Assembly: GCA_001972305.1 (NCBI GenBank)
Contig: BDDD01000924.1
Location: forward strand, 234,039 to 298,038
Source: Cephalotus follicularis
Lineage: Eukaryota > Streptophyta > Magnoliopsida > Oxalidales > Cephalotaceae
Direction: 5' to 3'
Length of the DNA stretch: 64,000 nt
This document shows, piece after piece, positions 45,632 through 57,700 of the stretch; the first letter of the stretch is position 1; each line of letters begins with the position of its first letter. A program made the translations under genes and the position numbers. The notes beneath the pieces were generated by a model, which worked only from the letters and a program-made list of their open reading frames with translations, did no database searches and was not told the origin of the DNA.

Positions 45632-46325
45632 GTAGGGCAGTCTCGTAGGCCCAAGAGGAAGGGAAAGTCCAACCTTGAGAAGGGAAACACTAAAATGGAT
45701 GACACCACCACGACCGGTATCTTTCAAACCAGGGAAAGCCAGATCACCTAATCAGACAAACCAGCAAGCTGTTGCTGCGTCGGACACTGTCGCAAGAGTT
45801 GCACCTGCTTTGGAGTCTGCCTCAGAAGCTTCTGCTAAGGGACCGTCGTTCCTCTGTGGGAAGCCAAGACATTAGAAAAGGAACTGTGTGACATTCCTTG
45901 GATCGATTTGCAAAGGTATGCCCTATTTGTCTTATATAGAGGTGAATATGAATATTTCTGATTTATCTTCCTAGATTTTAGACAGCAGATGTGGTACTCA
46001 CAGATGTTCTAATTTTCCGGCCCTCACAGACAAAAGAAACCTTGAGAAGGGTGAGGAAGATCTACGGCTTGTGGATGCTTCCATTGTTGAAGCCATAGCG
46101 ATAGGTTCAATTTATGTTTTGTTGCCTTCGGGCCAGAGTTTAGAACTCAAACATCGTGTTTATTCGCCGTGCATTTTGTGAAATATTATTTCTATTCCAA
46201 CATTAGATGCTGAAGGTTTTCATATTATTTTTAAAGACATGTGTTGTTCTATTTTATTAAATAATGTGATTTATGCACAATGTTTCCTTTATGATGGATT
46301 ACATATATTGAGTAAACATGAGACT
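45632..46325 (+). pseudogene. C1 gag end and protease remnant
   Basis: C1 resumes after X2. A basic stretch (RPKRKGKSNLEKG-like) and a zinc-knuckle remnant near 45850-45900 close gag; then a Copia protease-like segment follows, with an ILDSRCGTH-like motif near 45970 (a catalytic D-S-G/T type site in this group) and a VYFVPSL/IGSIYVLLPSG-like part near 46100. It is heavily decayed. In Copia order, protease precedes integrase, which fits the next C1 pieces. Confidence 0.65.
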
Positions 46326-46409
46326 ACTTTCAATATGCAAAAAGACAATAAAAGAAAGAGAGATGAAAGTAATCAATCTTACCTGTGGCATTGCAGACTT
46401 GGTCATAAC
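46326..46409 (+). pseudogene. pol: C1 GAG-pre-integrase segment
   Basis: KRKRDESNQSYLWHCRLGH is the conserved start of the Copia integrase zinc-binding region. G2 is inserted right after the GH codons, and the C1 reading picks up at 56894 with ISEKRVRRL. Confidence 0.8.
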
Positions 46410-46863
46410 TGTAATACCCTGCTTGCCTGTACGTATTTTCTTACGGGTTGTATCTGTTTCGTTTATGTAATTGTCTATTCTATGTTGGGTTTATGTTTTT
46501 GGGCTGATTGATGCTAGGCTTAGCTTTGGGCATGTTAGTATGGACATTTTGTTGGGTAAGTTTAGTCACACTATTATTTCTACAAACCAATTTATAAATA
46601 CATAATTATAATCTTATATTTACAAATTGATTTTCTCAATTATGTTTTCAAAATTGGCTTTTAAAACAAAATATTTTATTTTATTTTACTTTCCTTCTCC
46701 CTCTCAAACTCTCTCTCACCCGTATCCCTCTCTCTCCAATCTCCCTCTCCCGCACAACTCTATCTCTTTCCTTTCTTTCCCCTGAAAAATCTTCACTCCT
46801 TCCATATCTAAACATATTTTGTTTCCTAAATCCCTATCCTACCTGATTGGTCCCCTAAATTGC

Positions 46864-46871
46864 TATATAAG
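46864..46871 (+). promoter_or_regulatory. G2 LTR TATA box (5' copy)
   Basis: TATATAAG, about 455 bp into the LTR; repeated at 54507-54514. Confidence 0.6.
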
Positions 46872-47560
46872 TATGCCAACGTCATTGTGTCAACCATTCC
46901 TTCACCTTCTGTGTTGCTGCCGAACCTGTCATTGTGAGTGTGCTACGTTTTCTGTGTCTCTGGCTTCAACAATAAGGTTTGTCTCTCCATGGATAAATTG
47001 TAGGAATCATGGTTACATTGTTTTGTATGATGGGGCAGGTTTTGAGTTCATTATTTTCTTCCTTTCATTTCATTTTGAGCAGCTACTGTGACTTCTGAAT
47101 TGGTGTCTCTCCAACTGGTTTTGCCATAATCAGGTTGGTTTCCTTACGTTGTTATGTCATGGTGTTTGGCTATATGTACTGTCTATTGAATTCTTATGTT
47201 ATAGGCTGCTAGTTTTATTTAATTCAGTTTTGGTTCCTGCCTTCCATATTCTGTCAATCACTTTCTGAGTTGGTTAGCAAGCCTATTGTCATTTCATATG
47301 TGTTATGTAATCTGGTTTTATAATTTGAACATGGCAATTATGCAGAAAAGTGATTAGGAAGAGATATGCAGGGTATAAATTTTCTGTCATCTTAAAAATA
47401 TTGCTGTCGATAGGTCTCTGTCGAATTCAGTGTTGTAACATTGTTTTACATGCCATATAAAGTTGATTTTGATATTGGTAATCTTCTGGTGTTGAAAAAT
47501 CCGAGATTTGGCAACTAGATTGCACAAAACTGCATAAACTTGTTGTTCTGTCACCCAGAG

Positions 47561-47770
47561 CAGTCGACTGCCCATATCAACAGTCGGCTGTTTAGTTTGT
47601 GTACTAGGCTGTCCTGTGCGAACAGTCGACTGCATTGTGTTGCGTAGTCGGTTGGACCCCTGATTCAGTCGACCGCCTGCAGTCCAGGTTGAGTAGTCGA
47701 CTGGCCCTGTTGTGTAGTCGACTGCCACCCCTTGAACAGTCGACTGGATCCCTGAAACAGTCGGCTGGAT
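47561..47770 (+). repeat. 21-bp phased palindrome array in G2 5' LTR
   Basis: Ten cores at 47563, 47583, 47604, 47625, 47647, 47668, 47696, 47717, 47739 and 47760; spacings 20, 21, 21, 22, 21, 28, 21, 22, 21. Perfect CAGTCGACTG at 47561. It lies about 700-900 bp after the TATA box, so should be transcribed. Confidence 0.92.
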
Positions 47771-47968
47771 TGTCCTGCAACTTTCTATTTTCATCCGTTC
47801 GCTCTTCCGATGATCCGGGTCTATCTTAAACATCATTATGATTTTGTTTTATGCCCGAAATGAATTTTAGACCCTTATTTGAACATTGTTATGTTGTATA
47901 GATTATTGTGCTACGTGAGGCAAATTAAGTATACCGGATATTCGTAAGTTAGTATGTGATCGCACAAG

Positions 47969-49430
47969 GTACGGATCTTCGATTCTTGATACACTCTTAC
48001 TAATTCAGTTCTCTTTCGAAAATAAATACGGGCTCCTTGGTTTAGTTATCATTCCATTTATCTGAATTGAATCTGTTTTATTTTAATGAGATGTACGAAT
48101 ATTCTCTTTTTGGACATCTGGTTTATTTGAAATAAATTCAGTTTTACGAATATGCCCTTATCAGATTATGAACTCCGTTATGTTTGGATTTTGAAATAAA
48201 GTCAGTTGGTATTTTATTGAAATGAATATTTTCTCGCTCAATAAATTCAGCTATGTTATGTTTACGAAATGCTCTGCAAATGTCTCTTTATTGTGAAAAT
48301 AAAAGAGTTGCATTTTGATTATGAAAGTATACGTGAAACTATATCGTTTGAGAACGATTTATGACTATGTTTGGGAAACCTTTCTATGTATTTTAAATTG
48401 ATTTGATGAAATCAAGTTTTGAAATGGTGAAATACTGAGCTTTTATAACCACCTATGGGGGTACCATAGGCATGCTGTGGGCCTGGCATGGGAGCATGAC
48501 ACTTTCCATAACGGTGTGATTAGTTTACGGCGTCTCTCTGGGATATCATTGGATAGGATTTGTGATAGAGGCGTATGGATCGATCCTAGTTATATGTTTT
48601 AGGGATATGTTTGTATATGGGAATTGTATATGTAGTGCCGTACACTCGAATTCCATTTGGCAAAGTGGGTGTCACGAACCCCTTGCTGCTATGTGTTTCT
48701 GATATGTTATGGGTTTTGGTGCTCAGTTATGGAACCTATGTTTTGGAAAGGTATGCTTTATGCTTTCAAAGTTATGAACTTGGTTTATATGTTTTGCCGT
48801 GGGCATTTACAAAGTATGTTTAAACTATTTTATTGCTTAAGATTTCTGCTTTAAAGTACTTTTGAAATCTTCTTGCTTTAAAATATTGTTTACTGTTTTA
48901 CATTATACATTCGTACTGAGGTTTGCTTAGCCACGTTTTTGTTTCCATGCGGCTGGTTATCAGGACCGACAGGGCAATGTGTGATGAGAGTGACTCCATT
49001 ATGTCTGTGGATCATCTACGAGCTGATCCCTCTATGTTTATGTGGTCGTTGTGGGACCGGTTTAATAAACAATATGTTCCTTTTAATTTACGACTTTTGG
49101 ATTATGAATAAGTTTCAGTTTATGATCAGTTTCAGTATGCTATTGGATATGCTTTAAACCATCACGTATTTAATAAAGATGAACTTTTCTAGCATGATTA
49201 GTTATGTTAAGTTTCTGTATTATGCACCTGTGGTGACTCCCACAGTTCGGGGGTGTTACAGTTTATGGTATTAGAGAATAGGCTTTGTTCCTTAGAAGAC
49301 CTAACTAGGTTTGACCTATGAGCTTGGTTACACTTGGGTTAGGATTGTTATGTTTCGGCCTTTCTGATATGTTTTCTGTTTTGATTTTTGTGTTTCGGTT
49401 TAATATCTCGTGTTTCGGTTTCCTTCATAG
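47969..49430 (+). promoter_or_regulatory. G2 candidate leader intron
   Basis: Donor-like AAG|GTACGG and acceptor-like GTTTCCTTCATAG that directly abuts the gag ATG at 49431. Primer site lies inside. Pattern-based inference. Confidence 0.45.
49266..49276 (+). other. G2 primer binding site (tRNA-Met)
   Basis: TGGTATTAGAG, one base off the consensus, 5 bp after the LTR. Confidence 0.85.
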
Positions 49431-50610
49431 ATGGTACGTACAAGAAACACTCCTCAGAGAACTGCACCAGCTGGGGCTCAAAATGAAGACAGAAACGAGC
49501 CTTCTGTGGAAGAGTTGGTTCGTCAGACAGTTGCTCAAGAAGTGAATCGTGTAATGCAAAAACAGAATCGGGAATAAGTTGTTGAGGAGAATGCTCCGGC
49601 AGAAGTTCAGAGGGATATGGGAACTGGGGATAGGCTTGACACACCTACTCATGTTTGGCTTGAGCGGTTTCAGAAGCAGAGGCCGCAGTCTTTCAGGTCA
49701 GTTGCAAAACCTGTGGAAGCTGAACATTGGATAGCACACATGGAGAAGATCTTTAGTGTTCGGAGGTGTGATGATCAGCAGAAGGTAAGGTTGGCGGCTT
49801 ACAAACTCGAAGGAGACGTTTAGAAGTGGTGGAATACTCTGAATTTGTCTAAGGGAGGAGGTTATGCTGACGCTCTATCATGGTCTGAGTTCCGGGAAGT
49901 CTTCTATCAGTAGTATTTCCCCACTGTTGATAAGGAGGCCTATGCTAGAGAATTTGTTAACACCAGGCAGAAGGATGGAGAAACAGTTTCGGAGTTCTTG
50001 GCCCGTTTCACTAGATTGGCTGGGTTTGCTAGATCCGTGGCAGGGTTAGCATCGGAGCAAGCTGAAAAGTTCAAGTGGAAGTTGCATTACCAGTTTAGGG
50101 GGAAGCTGATAAACTCCAAGTTTGCGGATGTAGCTGAAGTTACAAATGCTGCGAAAAGCATTGAGTTGGAGAGATTGGACTTCCAGGTAGCACGTCAGGA
50201 GTGGGATAAAAAGCGGAACAGGAGTGAACAAGATTCTGGACAGCAGAACAAGGGCCAAGGCAGTTCATGGAACAGGGGCAGAAGAGGTAAACAACGTAAG
50301 AGAGATCACAAGCAGAATAAAGATGGTGATCAACACCGTCAGCAAGGAAATGATCAGAAGAATGCACAGGGAGCTGGTGGGGGTAACCCCAATGTTAATA
50401 TTGCTAGATGTGATACGTGTGGTAGGTATCATCCAGTCGGAACCTGTTATAAAGTCAGTGGGGCCTGTTTTGTGTGTGGACTGATGGGACACTTCGCGAA
50501 GGATTGTCAGGATCCTCGTGCTAAGGAAAGGAAGGGTAATGGTCAGGGTGCTGGGCAGCGCAACGTGGGAGGCCGAGTTTTTACAATTTCGACTCATCAG
50601 GCAGCTAATG
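49431..50610 (+). pseudogene. gag: G2 gag remnant
   Basis: Starts MVRTRNTPQRTAPA at the acceptor-like site. Acidic EDRNEPSVEELVRQTVAQEV stretch, core WLERFQKQRPQSFRSVAKPVEAEHWIAHMEKIFSVRRC, FVNTRQKDGETVSEFLARFTRLAGFARS, then a basic Gln/Arg/Gly linker and knuckles CDTCGRYHPVGTCY and CFVCGLMGHFAKDC near 50407-50510. Full-length chromovirus gag layout (about 390 residues). Broken in two or three places. Confidence 0.87.
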
Positions 50611-51060
50611 CTCCAGGTACGGTTTCCGGTTTTATTTCTGTTGGTAACCGTAGAGCTTATGTGTTATATGATACTGGATCGACGCACTCGGTTGTAGCGA
50701 GATCTTTTGTTCGGCATATGGGATGCCTTCGTAGTTGTTTGATCCAGCTTTGGTTCTTTCTACCCCTATGGGGACATTTGTTGTGATATCTGAGTGTTTT
50801 TATGCTTGCCCGCTTGTTTTCGATGATCGTGTTCGTGATGCGGATCTTTTTCCTATGGATATGTATGATTTTGACATGATTTTGGGTATGGATTGGTTGG
50901 ATCGCCATAGGGCTACGATTGATTGTCATGCTCGGAGGGTTCTGTTTGGAGATGTGGATCGACCTGATTTTATTTATCAGGGTACACGGCCTATGAAAGA
51001 TGTTCAGATCATATCTGTCATGAAAGCTCAGAAGTTAGTAGCTAGGGGCACCGAAGGGTT
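50611..51060 (+). pseudogene. pol: G2 protease domain
   Basis: GTVSGFISVGNRRAYVLYDTGSTHSVVARSF carries the D-T-G catalytic triad near 50670; DFDMILGMDWLDRHRATIDC near 50870-50930 is the second conserved strand. Continues into RT through a FLAVVKDVSRVDPRLEDY linker. Fossil. Confidence 0.87.
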
Positions 51061-51990
51061 TCTAGCGGTTGTGAAGGATGTCTCAAGGGTTGATCCTCGC
51101 CTTGAGGATTATCCAGTGGTTAGAGAGTTTTCTGATGTGTTTCCGGAGGAGTTACGGGGTTTGCCACCGCAACAGGAAGTGGTGTTTACCATTTAACTCA
51201 TTCCTGGGGCGGCACCTATATCTAAAGCACCTTATACGACGGCACCGCTTGAGCTGCAAGAGTTGAAGGAGCAGTTGCAAGAGTTGTTAGATCGGGGTTT
51301 TATCCGGCCAAGTGTTTCACCGTGGGGAGCTCCAGTTTTGTTTGTGAAGAAGAAAGACGGATCTATGAGACTGTGTACTACAGAGAACCAAATCGAACCA
51401 CTACTTGTAATAAATACCCTTTGCCTAGGATTGATGACCTATTTGATCAACTCCAAGGTGCACGGTATTTTTCTAAGATCGATTTGAGGTTTGGATATCA
51501 TCAGTTGTGGATAAAAGATGAAGATGTGCCCAAGACCACTTTCCGTACACGGTATGGGCATTATGAATTTATGGTGATGCCGTTTGGGCTTACGAATGCA
51601 CCGGCAGTTTTCATGGACCTAATGAATCGGGATTTTCATGAGTTTCTGGATTGGTTTGTGATTGTGTTAATCGATGATATCCTTGTATATTCGAAATCAA
51701 AGGAGGAACATGAAGAGCAACTCCGTATAGTGCTTGATATTCTGAGGAAGAATCAGCTATACACAAAGTTTTTGAAATGTGAGTTCTGGTTGGAACAGGT
51801 GGCGTTTTTAGGCCATGTGGTTACATCGGAAGGGATTACTATGGATCCTGCTAAGGTTGAAGCTATTACTAAATGGCCGAGACCTACTACAGTATCGGAG
51901 GTTCGGAGCTTTTTAGGTTTGGCTGGCTACTATAGGCGGTTCGTGGAAGGCTTCTCCTCCATAGCCTTGCCACTGACCCAGCTTATGAGG
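51061..51990 (+). pseudogene. pol: G2 reverse transcriptase domain
   Basis: [94 protein letters not shown], active-site box [15 protein letters not shown] near 51665-51710, thumb [18 protein letters not shown] and connection [20 protein letters not shown]. Complete motif set of Ty3 RT. Broken in a few places. Confidence 0.9.
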
Positions 51991-52460
51991 AAGGGAGCGA
52001 AGTTTGTGTGGAATGATGAACGGGACGCAAGCTTTGAGAAACTGAAGAACGGTCTTGTGTCTGCACCGATTCTTCGTTTACCATCTGGGTCGGGAGGATA
52101 CTAGATTTATAGTGATGCTTCTAAAAATGGTTTGGGTTGTGTTCCGATGAAGCATGGTCATGTGATAGCATATGCTTCGAGACAGTTGAAGCCTTATGAG
52201 TTGAATTACCCTACACATGATCTCGAGTTGGCGGCAGTTGTGTTCGCATTGAAGATTTGGAGGCACTACTTGTATGGAGAAACTTGTGACGTCTTTACCG
52301 ATCACAAGAGTCTCAAGTACATCTTCACGCAAAAGGAGTTGAATATGCGTCAGAGGCGTTGGTTAGAGCTTTTGAAGGATTACGATCCGAATATTCAGTA
52401 CCACCCTGGTAAAGCAAACGTGGTAGCTGATGCTCTGAGTAGGAAGAGTTCTGGGAGTGT
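51991..52460 (+). pseudogene. pol: G2 RNase H domain
   Basis: Motifs around a [10 protein letters not shown]-like start, [60 protein letters not shown] and [17 protein letters not shown]. Same set as G1 and Y1. Confidence 0.88.
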
Positions 52461-53615
52461 GGCGGCTTTGGTTACTCAGTCACATTTGATAGCAGATATG
52501 GAGCGACTGGATTTGAATCTGTTTGTTTGGGGTTCAGTTGGATATATGGCTGGCATGTGTATGGAGCCTACCCTTATATCTCAAATTAAAGCAGCTCAGA
52601 GTGATGACGGTGAGCTTTGGGCCTTAGTTCATAATGTTGAAAAGGGTAAACAGTCAGAGTTCTGTGTGGATGAGCATGGAGTGATCTGGTAGGGTAGTCG
52701 GTTGTGTGTTCTGGTAGATACTTCTATCAGAAAAGTTGTCTTGTCTAAATCGCATAGCTCTCCGTTCTCTATACATCTGGGTTCTACAAAAATGTACAGA
52801 GACTTAAAGGAAAATTCCTGGTGGGGCGGAATGAAGAGGGATGTAGCGGAGTTTGTCAGGAAGTGTTTGGTCTATCAGCAGGTCAAGATCGAACACCAGC
52901 GTGCTAGTGGTTTGTTACAGCCCTTGGAAGTTCCAGTATGGAAATGGGAGAGTATTGCGATGGATTTTGTTACAGGCTTGCCGAGAACTTACAGGAGAAA
53001 CGATGCTATTTGGGTTGTGGTGGATCGGTTGACCAAATAGGCTCACTTCTTGGCAATCCAAGAGGACTTTTTTGTGGACTGCTTGGCGGAGGTTTTCCAG
53101 CGAGAGATCGTGAGACTGCATGGGACTCCCGTATCTATTGTTTCGGATAGGGATCCTCGTTTCACTTCACGGTTTTGGAAGGGGTTTCAGAAAGCTTGGG
53201 GAACGAGGCTAAATTTTAGTGCAGCTTTCCATCCACAGACAGATGGGCAGACAGAGAGGACTATTAAGACCTTAGAGGATATGTTGAGGTCTTGTGCTTT
53301 GGACTGGACTGGGAGCTGGGATGAATATCTGAGCCTAGTAGAGTTTGCCTACAATAACAGTTGGCATGCTAGTATTCGTATGGATCCGTTTGAAGCTCTT
53401 TATGGGAGGAAATGTCGAGCTCCGACATGCTGGGATGAAGTTGGAGAAAGAGTTATCGAGGGGCCAGAGCTGGTACGAGTTACTACTGAGAAAGTGGCTA
53501 TAGCAAGGGAGAGGTTGATGGCAGCTCAATCTCGAAAGAAAAGTTATGCGGACAGACACCGGAAGGACTTAGAGTTCAAAGTAGGTGAACATGTGTTCTT
53601 AAAGGTTTCACCTTG
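52461..53615 (+). pseudogene. pol: G2 integrase domain
   Basis: H2C2-like region [47 protein letters not shown], then the DDE core: [70 protein letters not shown] closes the core. Broken at about three points. Confidence 0.88.
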
Positions 53616-54000
53616 GAAAGGCGTCTGACGGTTTGGACTGAAGGGAAAGTTGAGTCCTCGGTTTATAGGACCGTTTGAAATTCTGGAGAGGGTTGGCACA
53701 GTTGCGTATCGGTTAGCCTGGCCTCCACAGTTAGCACATGTCCATAATGTGTTCCATGTGTCCTTATGGAGGGGTTATCAGTATCATCCCCTACACGTGG
53801 TCCACCATCCTCTGGACAGCATTCGGGAGGATCTATCTTATGATGAGGAGGCGGAGGCTATTCTGGATCAACAGGAACGGGTTACGCGTAGCAAGACCGT
53901 TCCGTTTGTGAAGGTGTTATGGAGGAACCATCCTGAACGTGAGGCTACTTGGGAGATGGAGGAGCACATTCGAGAACAGTACCCTCGTTTATTCGTTTAA
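53616..54000 (+). pseudogene. pol: G2 pol C-terminus with chromodomain-like segment
   Basis: LSPRFIGPFEILERVGTVAYRLAWPPQL, VFHVSLWRGYQYHPLHVV, then RVTRSKTVPFVKVLWRNHPEREATWEMEEHIREQYPRLFV, the chromodomain-like tail that ends at the expected place 50 bp before the 3' LTR. Confidence 0.83.
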
Positions 54001-54035
54001 GGTATGTGTATGTTAAGATTTCGGGACGAAATCTT

Positions 54036-54053
54036 CTTTTTAGGGAGGGTGGA
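54036..54053 (+). other. G2 polypurine tract
   Basis: TTTTTAGGGAGGGTGGA directly precedes the 3' LTR. Confidence 0.85.
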
Positions 54054-56893
54054 TGTAATACCCTGCTTGCCTGTACGTATTTTCTTACGGGTCGTATCTG
54101 TTTCGTTCCAGTAATTGTCTGTTCTATGTTGGGTTTATGTTTTTGGGCTTATTGATGCCAGCCTTAGCTTTGGGCATGTTAGTATGGACATTTCGTTGGG
54201 TAAGTTTAGTCACACTGTTATTTCTACAAACCAATTTATAAATACATAATTATAATCTTATATTTACAAATTGATTTTATTAATTATGTTTTCAAAATCG
54301 GCTTTTAAAACAAAATCTTTTATTTTATTTTACTTTCCTTCTCCCTCTCAAACTCTCTCTCACCCGTATCCCTCTCTCTCCAATCTCCCTCTCCCGCACA
54401 ACTCTATCTCTTTCCTTTCTTTCTCCCGAAAAACTTCACTCCTTCCATATCTGAACAGATTTTGTTTCCTAAATCCCTATCCTACCCGATTGGTCCCCTA
54501 AATTGCTATATAAGTATGCCAACGTCACTGTGTCAACCATTCCTTCACCTTCTGTGTTGCTGCCGAACCTGTCATTGTAAGTGTGCTACGTTTTCTGTGT
54601 CTCTGGCTTCAACAATAAGGTTTGTCTCGCCATAGATAAATTGTAGGAATCATGGTTACATTGTTTTGTATGATGGGGCAGGCTTTGAGTTCATTATTTT
54701 CTTCCTTTCATTTCGTTTTGAGCAGCTACTGTGACTTCTGAATTGGTGTCTCTCCAACTGGTTTTTCCATAATCAGGTTGGTTTCCTTACGTTGTTATGT
54801 CATGGTGTTTGGCTATATGTACTGTCTATCTAATTCTTATGTTATAGGCTGCTAGTTTTCTTTAATTCAGTTTTGGCTCCTGCCTTCCATATTCTGTCAA
54901 TCACTTTCTGAGTTGGTTAGCAAGCCTATTGTCATTTCATATTTGTTATGTAATCTGGTTTTATAATTTGAACATGCCAATTATGCACAAAAGTGATTAG
55001 CAAGAGATATGCAGGGTATAAATTTTCTGTCATCTTAAATAAATTGCTGTCAATAGGTCTCTGTCGAAGTCAGTGTTGTAACATTGTTTTACATGCCATA
55101 TAAAGTTTTTTTTGATATTGGTAATCTTCTGGTGTTGAAAATTCTGAGTTTTGGCAACTAGATTGCACAAAACTGTTGTTCTGTCACCCAGAGCAGTCGA
55201 CTGCCCATAGGAACAGTCGGCTGTTTAGTTTGTGTAGTAGGCTGTCTTGTGCGAACAGTCGACTGCTTTGTGTTGCGTAGTCGGCTGGACCCCTGATTCA
55301 GTCGACTGCCTGTAGTCCAGGTTGAGTAGTCGACTGGCCCTGTTGTGTAGTCGACTGTCACCCCTTGAACAGTCAACTGGATCCCTGAAACAGTCGGCTG
55401 GATTGTCCTGCAACTTTCTGTTTTCATCCGTTTGCTCTTCCGATGATCCGGGTCTATCTTAAACATCATTATGATTCTGTTTTATGCCCGAAATGAATTT
55501 TAGACCCTTATTTGAACATTGTTATGTTGTATAGATTATTGTGCTACGTGAGGCAAATTAAGTATACCGGATATTCGTAAGTTAGTCTGTGATCGCACAA
55601 GGTACAGATCTTCGATTCTTGATACACTCTTACTAATTCAGTTCTATTTCGAAAATAAATAAGGGATCATTGATTTAGTTATCATTCAATTTATCTGAAT
55701 TGAATCTGTTTTGTTTTAATGAGATGTACGAATATTCTCTTTTTGGACATCTCGTTTATTTGAAATAAATTCAGTTTTACGAATATGCCCTTATCAGATT
55801 ATGAACTCCGTTATGTTTGGATTTTGAAATAAAGTCAGTTGATATTTTATTGAAATGAATATTTTCTCGCTCAATAAATTCAGCTATGTTATGTTTACGA
55901 AATGCTCTGCAAATGTCTCTTTATTGTGAAAATAAAAGAGTTGCATTTTGATTATGAAAGTATACGTGAAACTATATCGTTTGAGAAAGATTTATGACTA
56001 TGTTTGGGAAACCTTTCTATGTATTTTAAATTGATTTGATGAAATCAAGTTTTGAAATGGTGAAATACTGAGCTTTTATAACCACCTATGGGGGTACCAT
56101 AGGCATGCTGTGGGCCTGGCACGGGGGCATGACACTTTCTGTAACGGTGTGATTAGTTTACGGCGTCTCTCTGGGATATCCTTGGATAGAATTTTTTATA
56201 GAGGCGTTTGGATCGATCCTACTTATATGTTTTTGGGAAATGTTTTGATATGGGAATTGTATGTGTAGTGCCATACACTGCAATTCCATTTGGCAAAGTG
56301 GGTGTCGCGAACCCCTTGCTGCTATGTGTTTCTGATATGTTATGGGTTTTGGTGCTCAGTTATGGAACCTATGTTTTGGAAAGGTATGCTTTATGTTTTC
56401 AAAGTTATGAACTTGGTTTATATGTTTTACCGTGGGCATTTACAAAGTATGTTTAAACTATTTTATTGCTTAAGATTTCTGCTTTAAAGTACTTTTGAAA
56501 TCTTCTTGCTTTCAAATATCGTTTACTGTTTTACATTCTATATTCATACTGAGGTTTGCTCAACCGCGTTTTTGTTTCCATGCGGCAGGTTATCAGGAGC
56601 GACGGGGCAATGTGTGATGAGAGTGACTCCCTTATGTCTGTGGATCATCTAGGAGCTGATCCCTCTATGTTTATGTGGTCGTTGTGGGACCCGTTTAATA
56701 AACAATATGTTCCTTTTAATTTATGACTTTTGGATTATGAATAAGTTTCAGTTTATGATCTGTTTCAGAATTCTATTGGATATGCTTTAAACCATCACGT
56801 ATTTAATAAAGATGAACTTTTCTAGCATGATTAGTTATGTTAAGTTTCTGTAATATGCACCTGTGGCGACTCCCACAGTTCGGGGGTGTTACA
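54054..56893 (+). repeat. G2 3' LTR (2840 bp)
   Basis: Collinear with the 5' LTR through its length. TATA copy at 54507-54514 and phased array at 55194-55400. Confidence 0.94.
55194..55400 (+). repeat. 21-bp phased palindrome array in G2 3' LTR
   Basis: Same ten units as the 5' LTR copy. At single units one LTR has the palindrome and the other a decayed form (for example GTCGGCTGG against GTCGGTTGG). Confidence 0.9.
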
Positions 56894-57700
56894 ATATCAG
56901 TGAGAAAAGAGTCCGCAGGTTGATCGCGGATGGATACTTTGATTTTTCAACGTATCAATCGTTTCCAACTTGTGAGCCTTGTCTTAAAGGTAAAATGACC
57001 AAATCTTCCTTCATAGGGAAAGGGGAAAGGACCCCAAAACTACTAGGTCTAGTACATACTGATGTATGTGGACCAATGATAGTTGATGCCAGAGGTGGAT
57101 ATTCCTACTTCATAACCTTTATGGATGATCATTCTCGTTTCAGTTATTTGTACCTTATGCGGCACAAATCTAAAACCTTTGAAAAGTTCAAAGAATTCAA
57201 AGAAGAAGTAGAAAAACAAACTGGTAAAAGTCTAAAGACTCTTCGATCAGATCGAGGTGGTGAGTATCTCTCCACCAAGTTTTTAACTTATCTCAGAGAG
57301 AATGGGATTATCTCTCTATGGACCCCTCCAGGAACACCACAACATAATGGTGCGTCTGAAAGGAGAAATCGTACCTTGCTTGACATGGTGCGTAGCATGA
57401 TGAGTGATGGTGGACTTCCACTACCTTTTTGGGGTTATGCTTTGGAGACTGTTGTTCTCTTATTAAACAGGACTCTAACGAAATCTGCTCCCAAGACTCC
57501 ATATGAGATATGGAACAGGAAGAAACCCAATCTTAGTTATCTAAGAATATGGGGTTGTCCTGCATATGTTAAGCAGCCAGCAGCAGATAAATTGGAATCT
57601 AGGTCCATAAAATGTAAACTAGTGGGATATCCTAAAGAAACAAGAAGATATTACTTCTATTATCCACCTGGGAACAAAGTGTTTGCAGCCAAGCATGCTA
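56894..57700 (+). pseudogene. pol: C1 integrase domain (Copia)
   Basis: C1 resumes in the middle of the zinc-binding region: [39 protein letters not shown]. The DDE core follows: [41 protein letters not shown] and [23 protein letters not shown]. Then [21 protein letters not shown] and [11 protein letters not shown] mark the Copia C-terminal part. This is the best preserved Copia region of the window, an open run of nearly 500 codons up to RT. Confidence 0.92.

Larger units (their letters stand above)
46410..49260 (+). repeat. G2 5' LTR (2851 bp)
   Basis: TGTAATACCCTGC to GGTGTTACA. TATA box, CT-rich leader, phased array and donor-like site all lie in this order. Confidence 0.94.
46410..56893 (+). 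mobile_element. G2: Ty3 chromovirus (Tekay/Del-like), no nested insert
   Basis: LTRs 46410-49260 and 54054-56893, interior of 4.8 kb with gag, protease, RT, RNase H, integrase and chromodomain-like end. Flanks ATAAC/ATATC form a TSD with one mismatch. It is the same family as G1 by LTR ends, array and protein, but the LTRs have diverged. By eye the two G2 LTRs differ at about 10 of 175 positions at their start and less further in. It looks structurally whole at element level, with roughly seven breaks in the coding part. Confidence 0.93.

Noticed and set aside
47387-47836. 149-residue minus-strand ORF across the G2 LTR array, and its copy at 55158-55469
   Set aside because: The LTR arrays lack stop codons in several frames because of their composition. 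The products resemble nothing known and end in LTR sequence.
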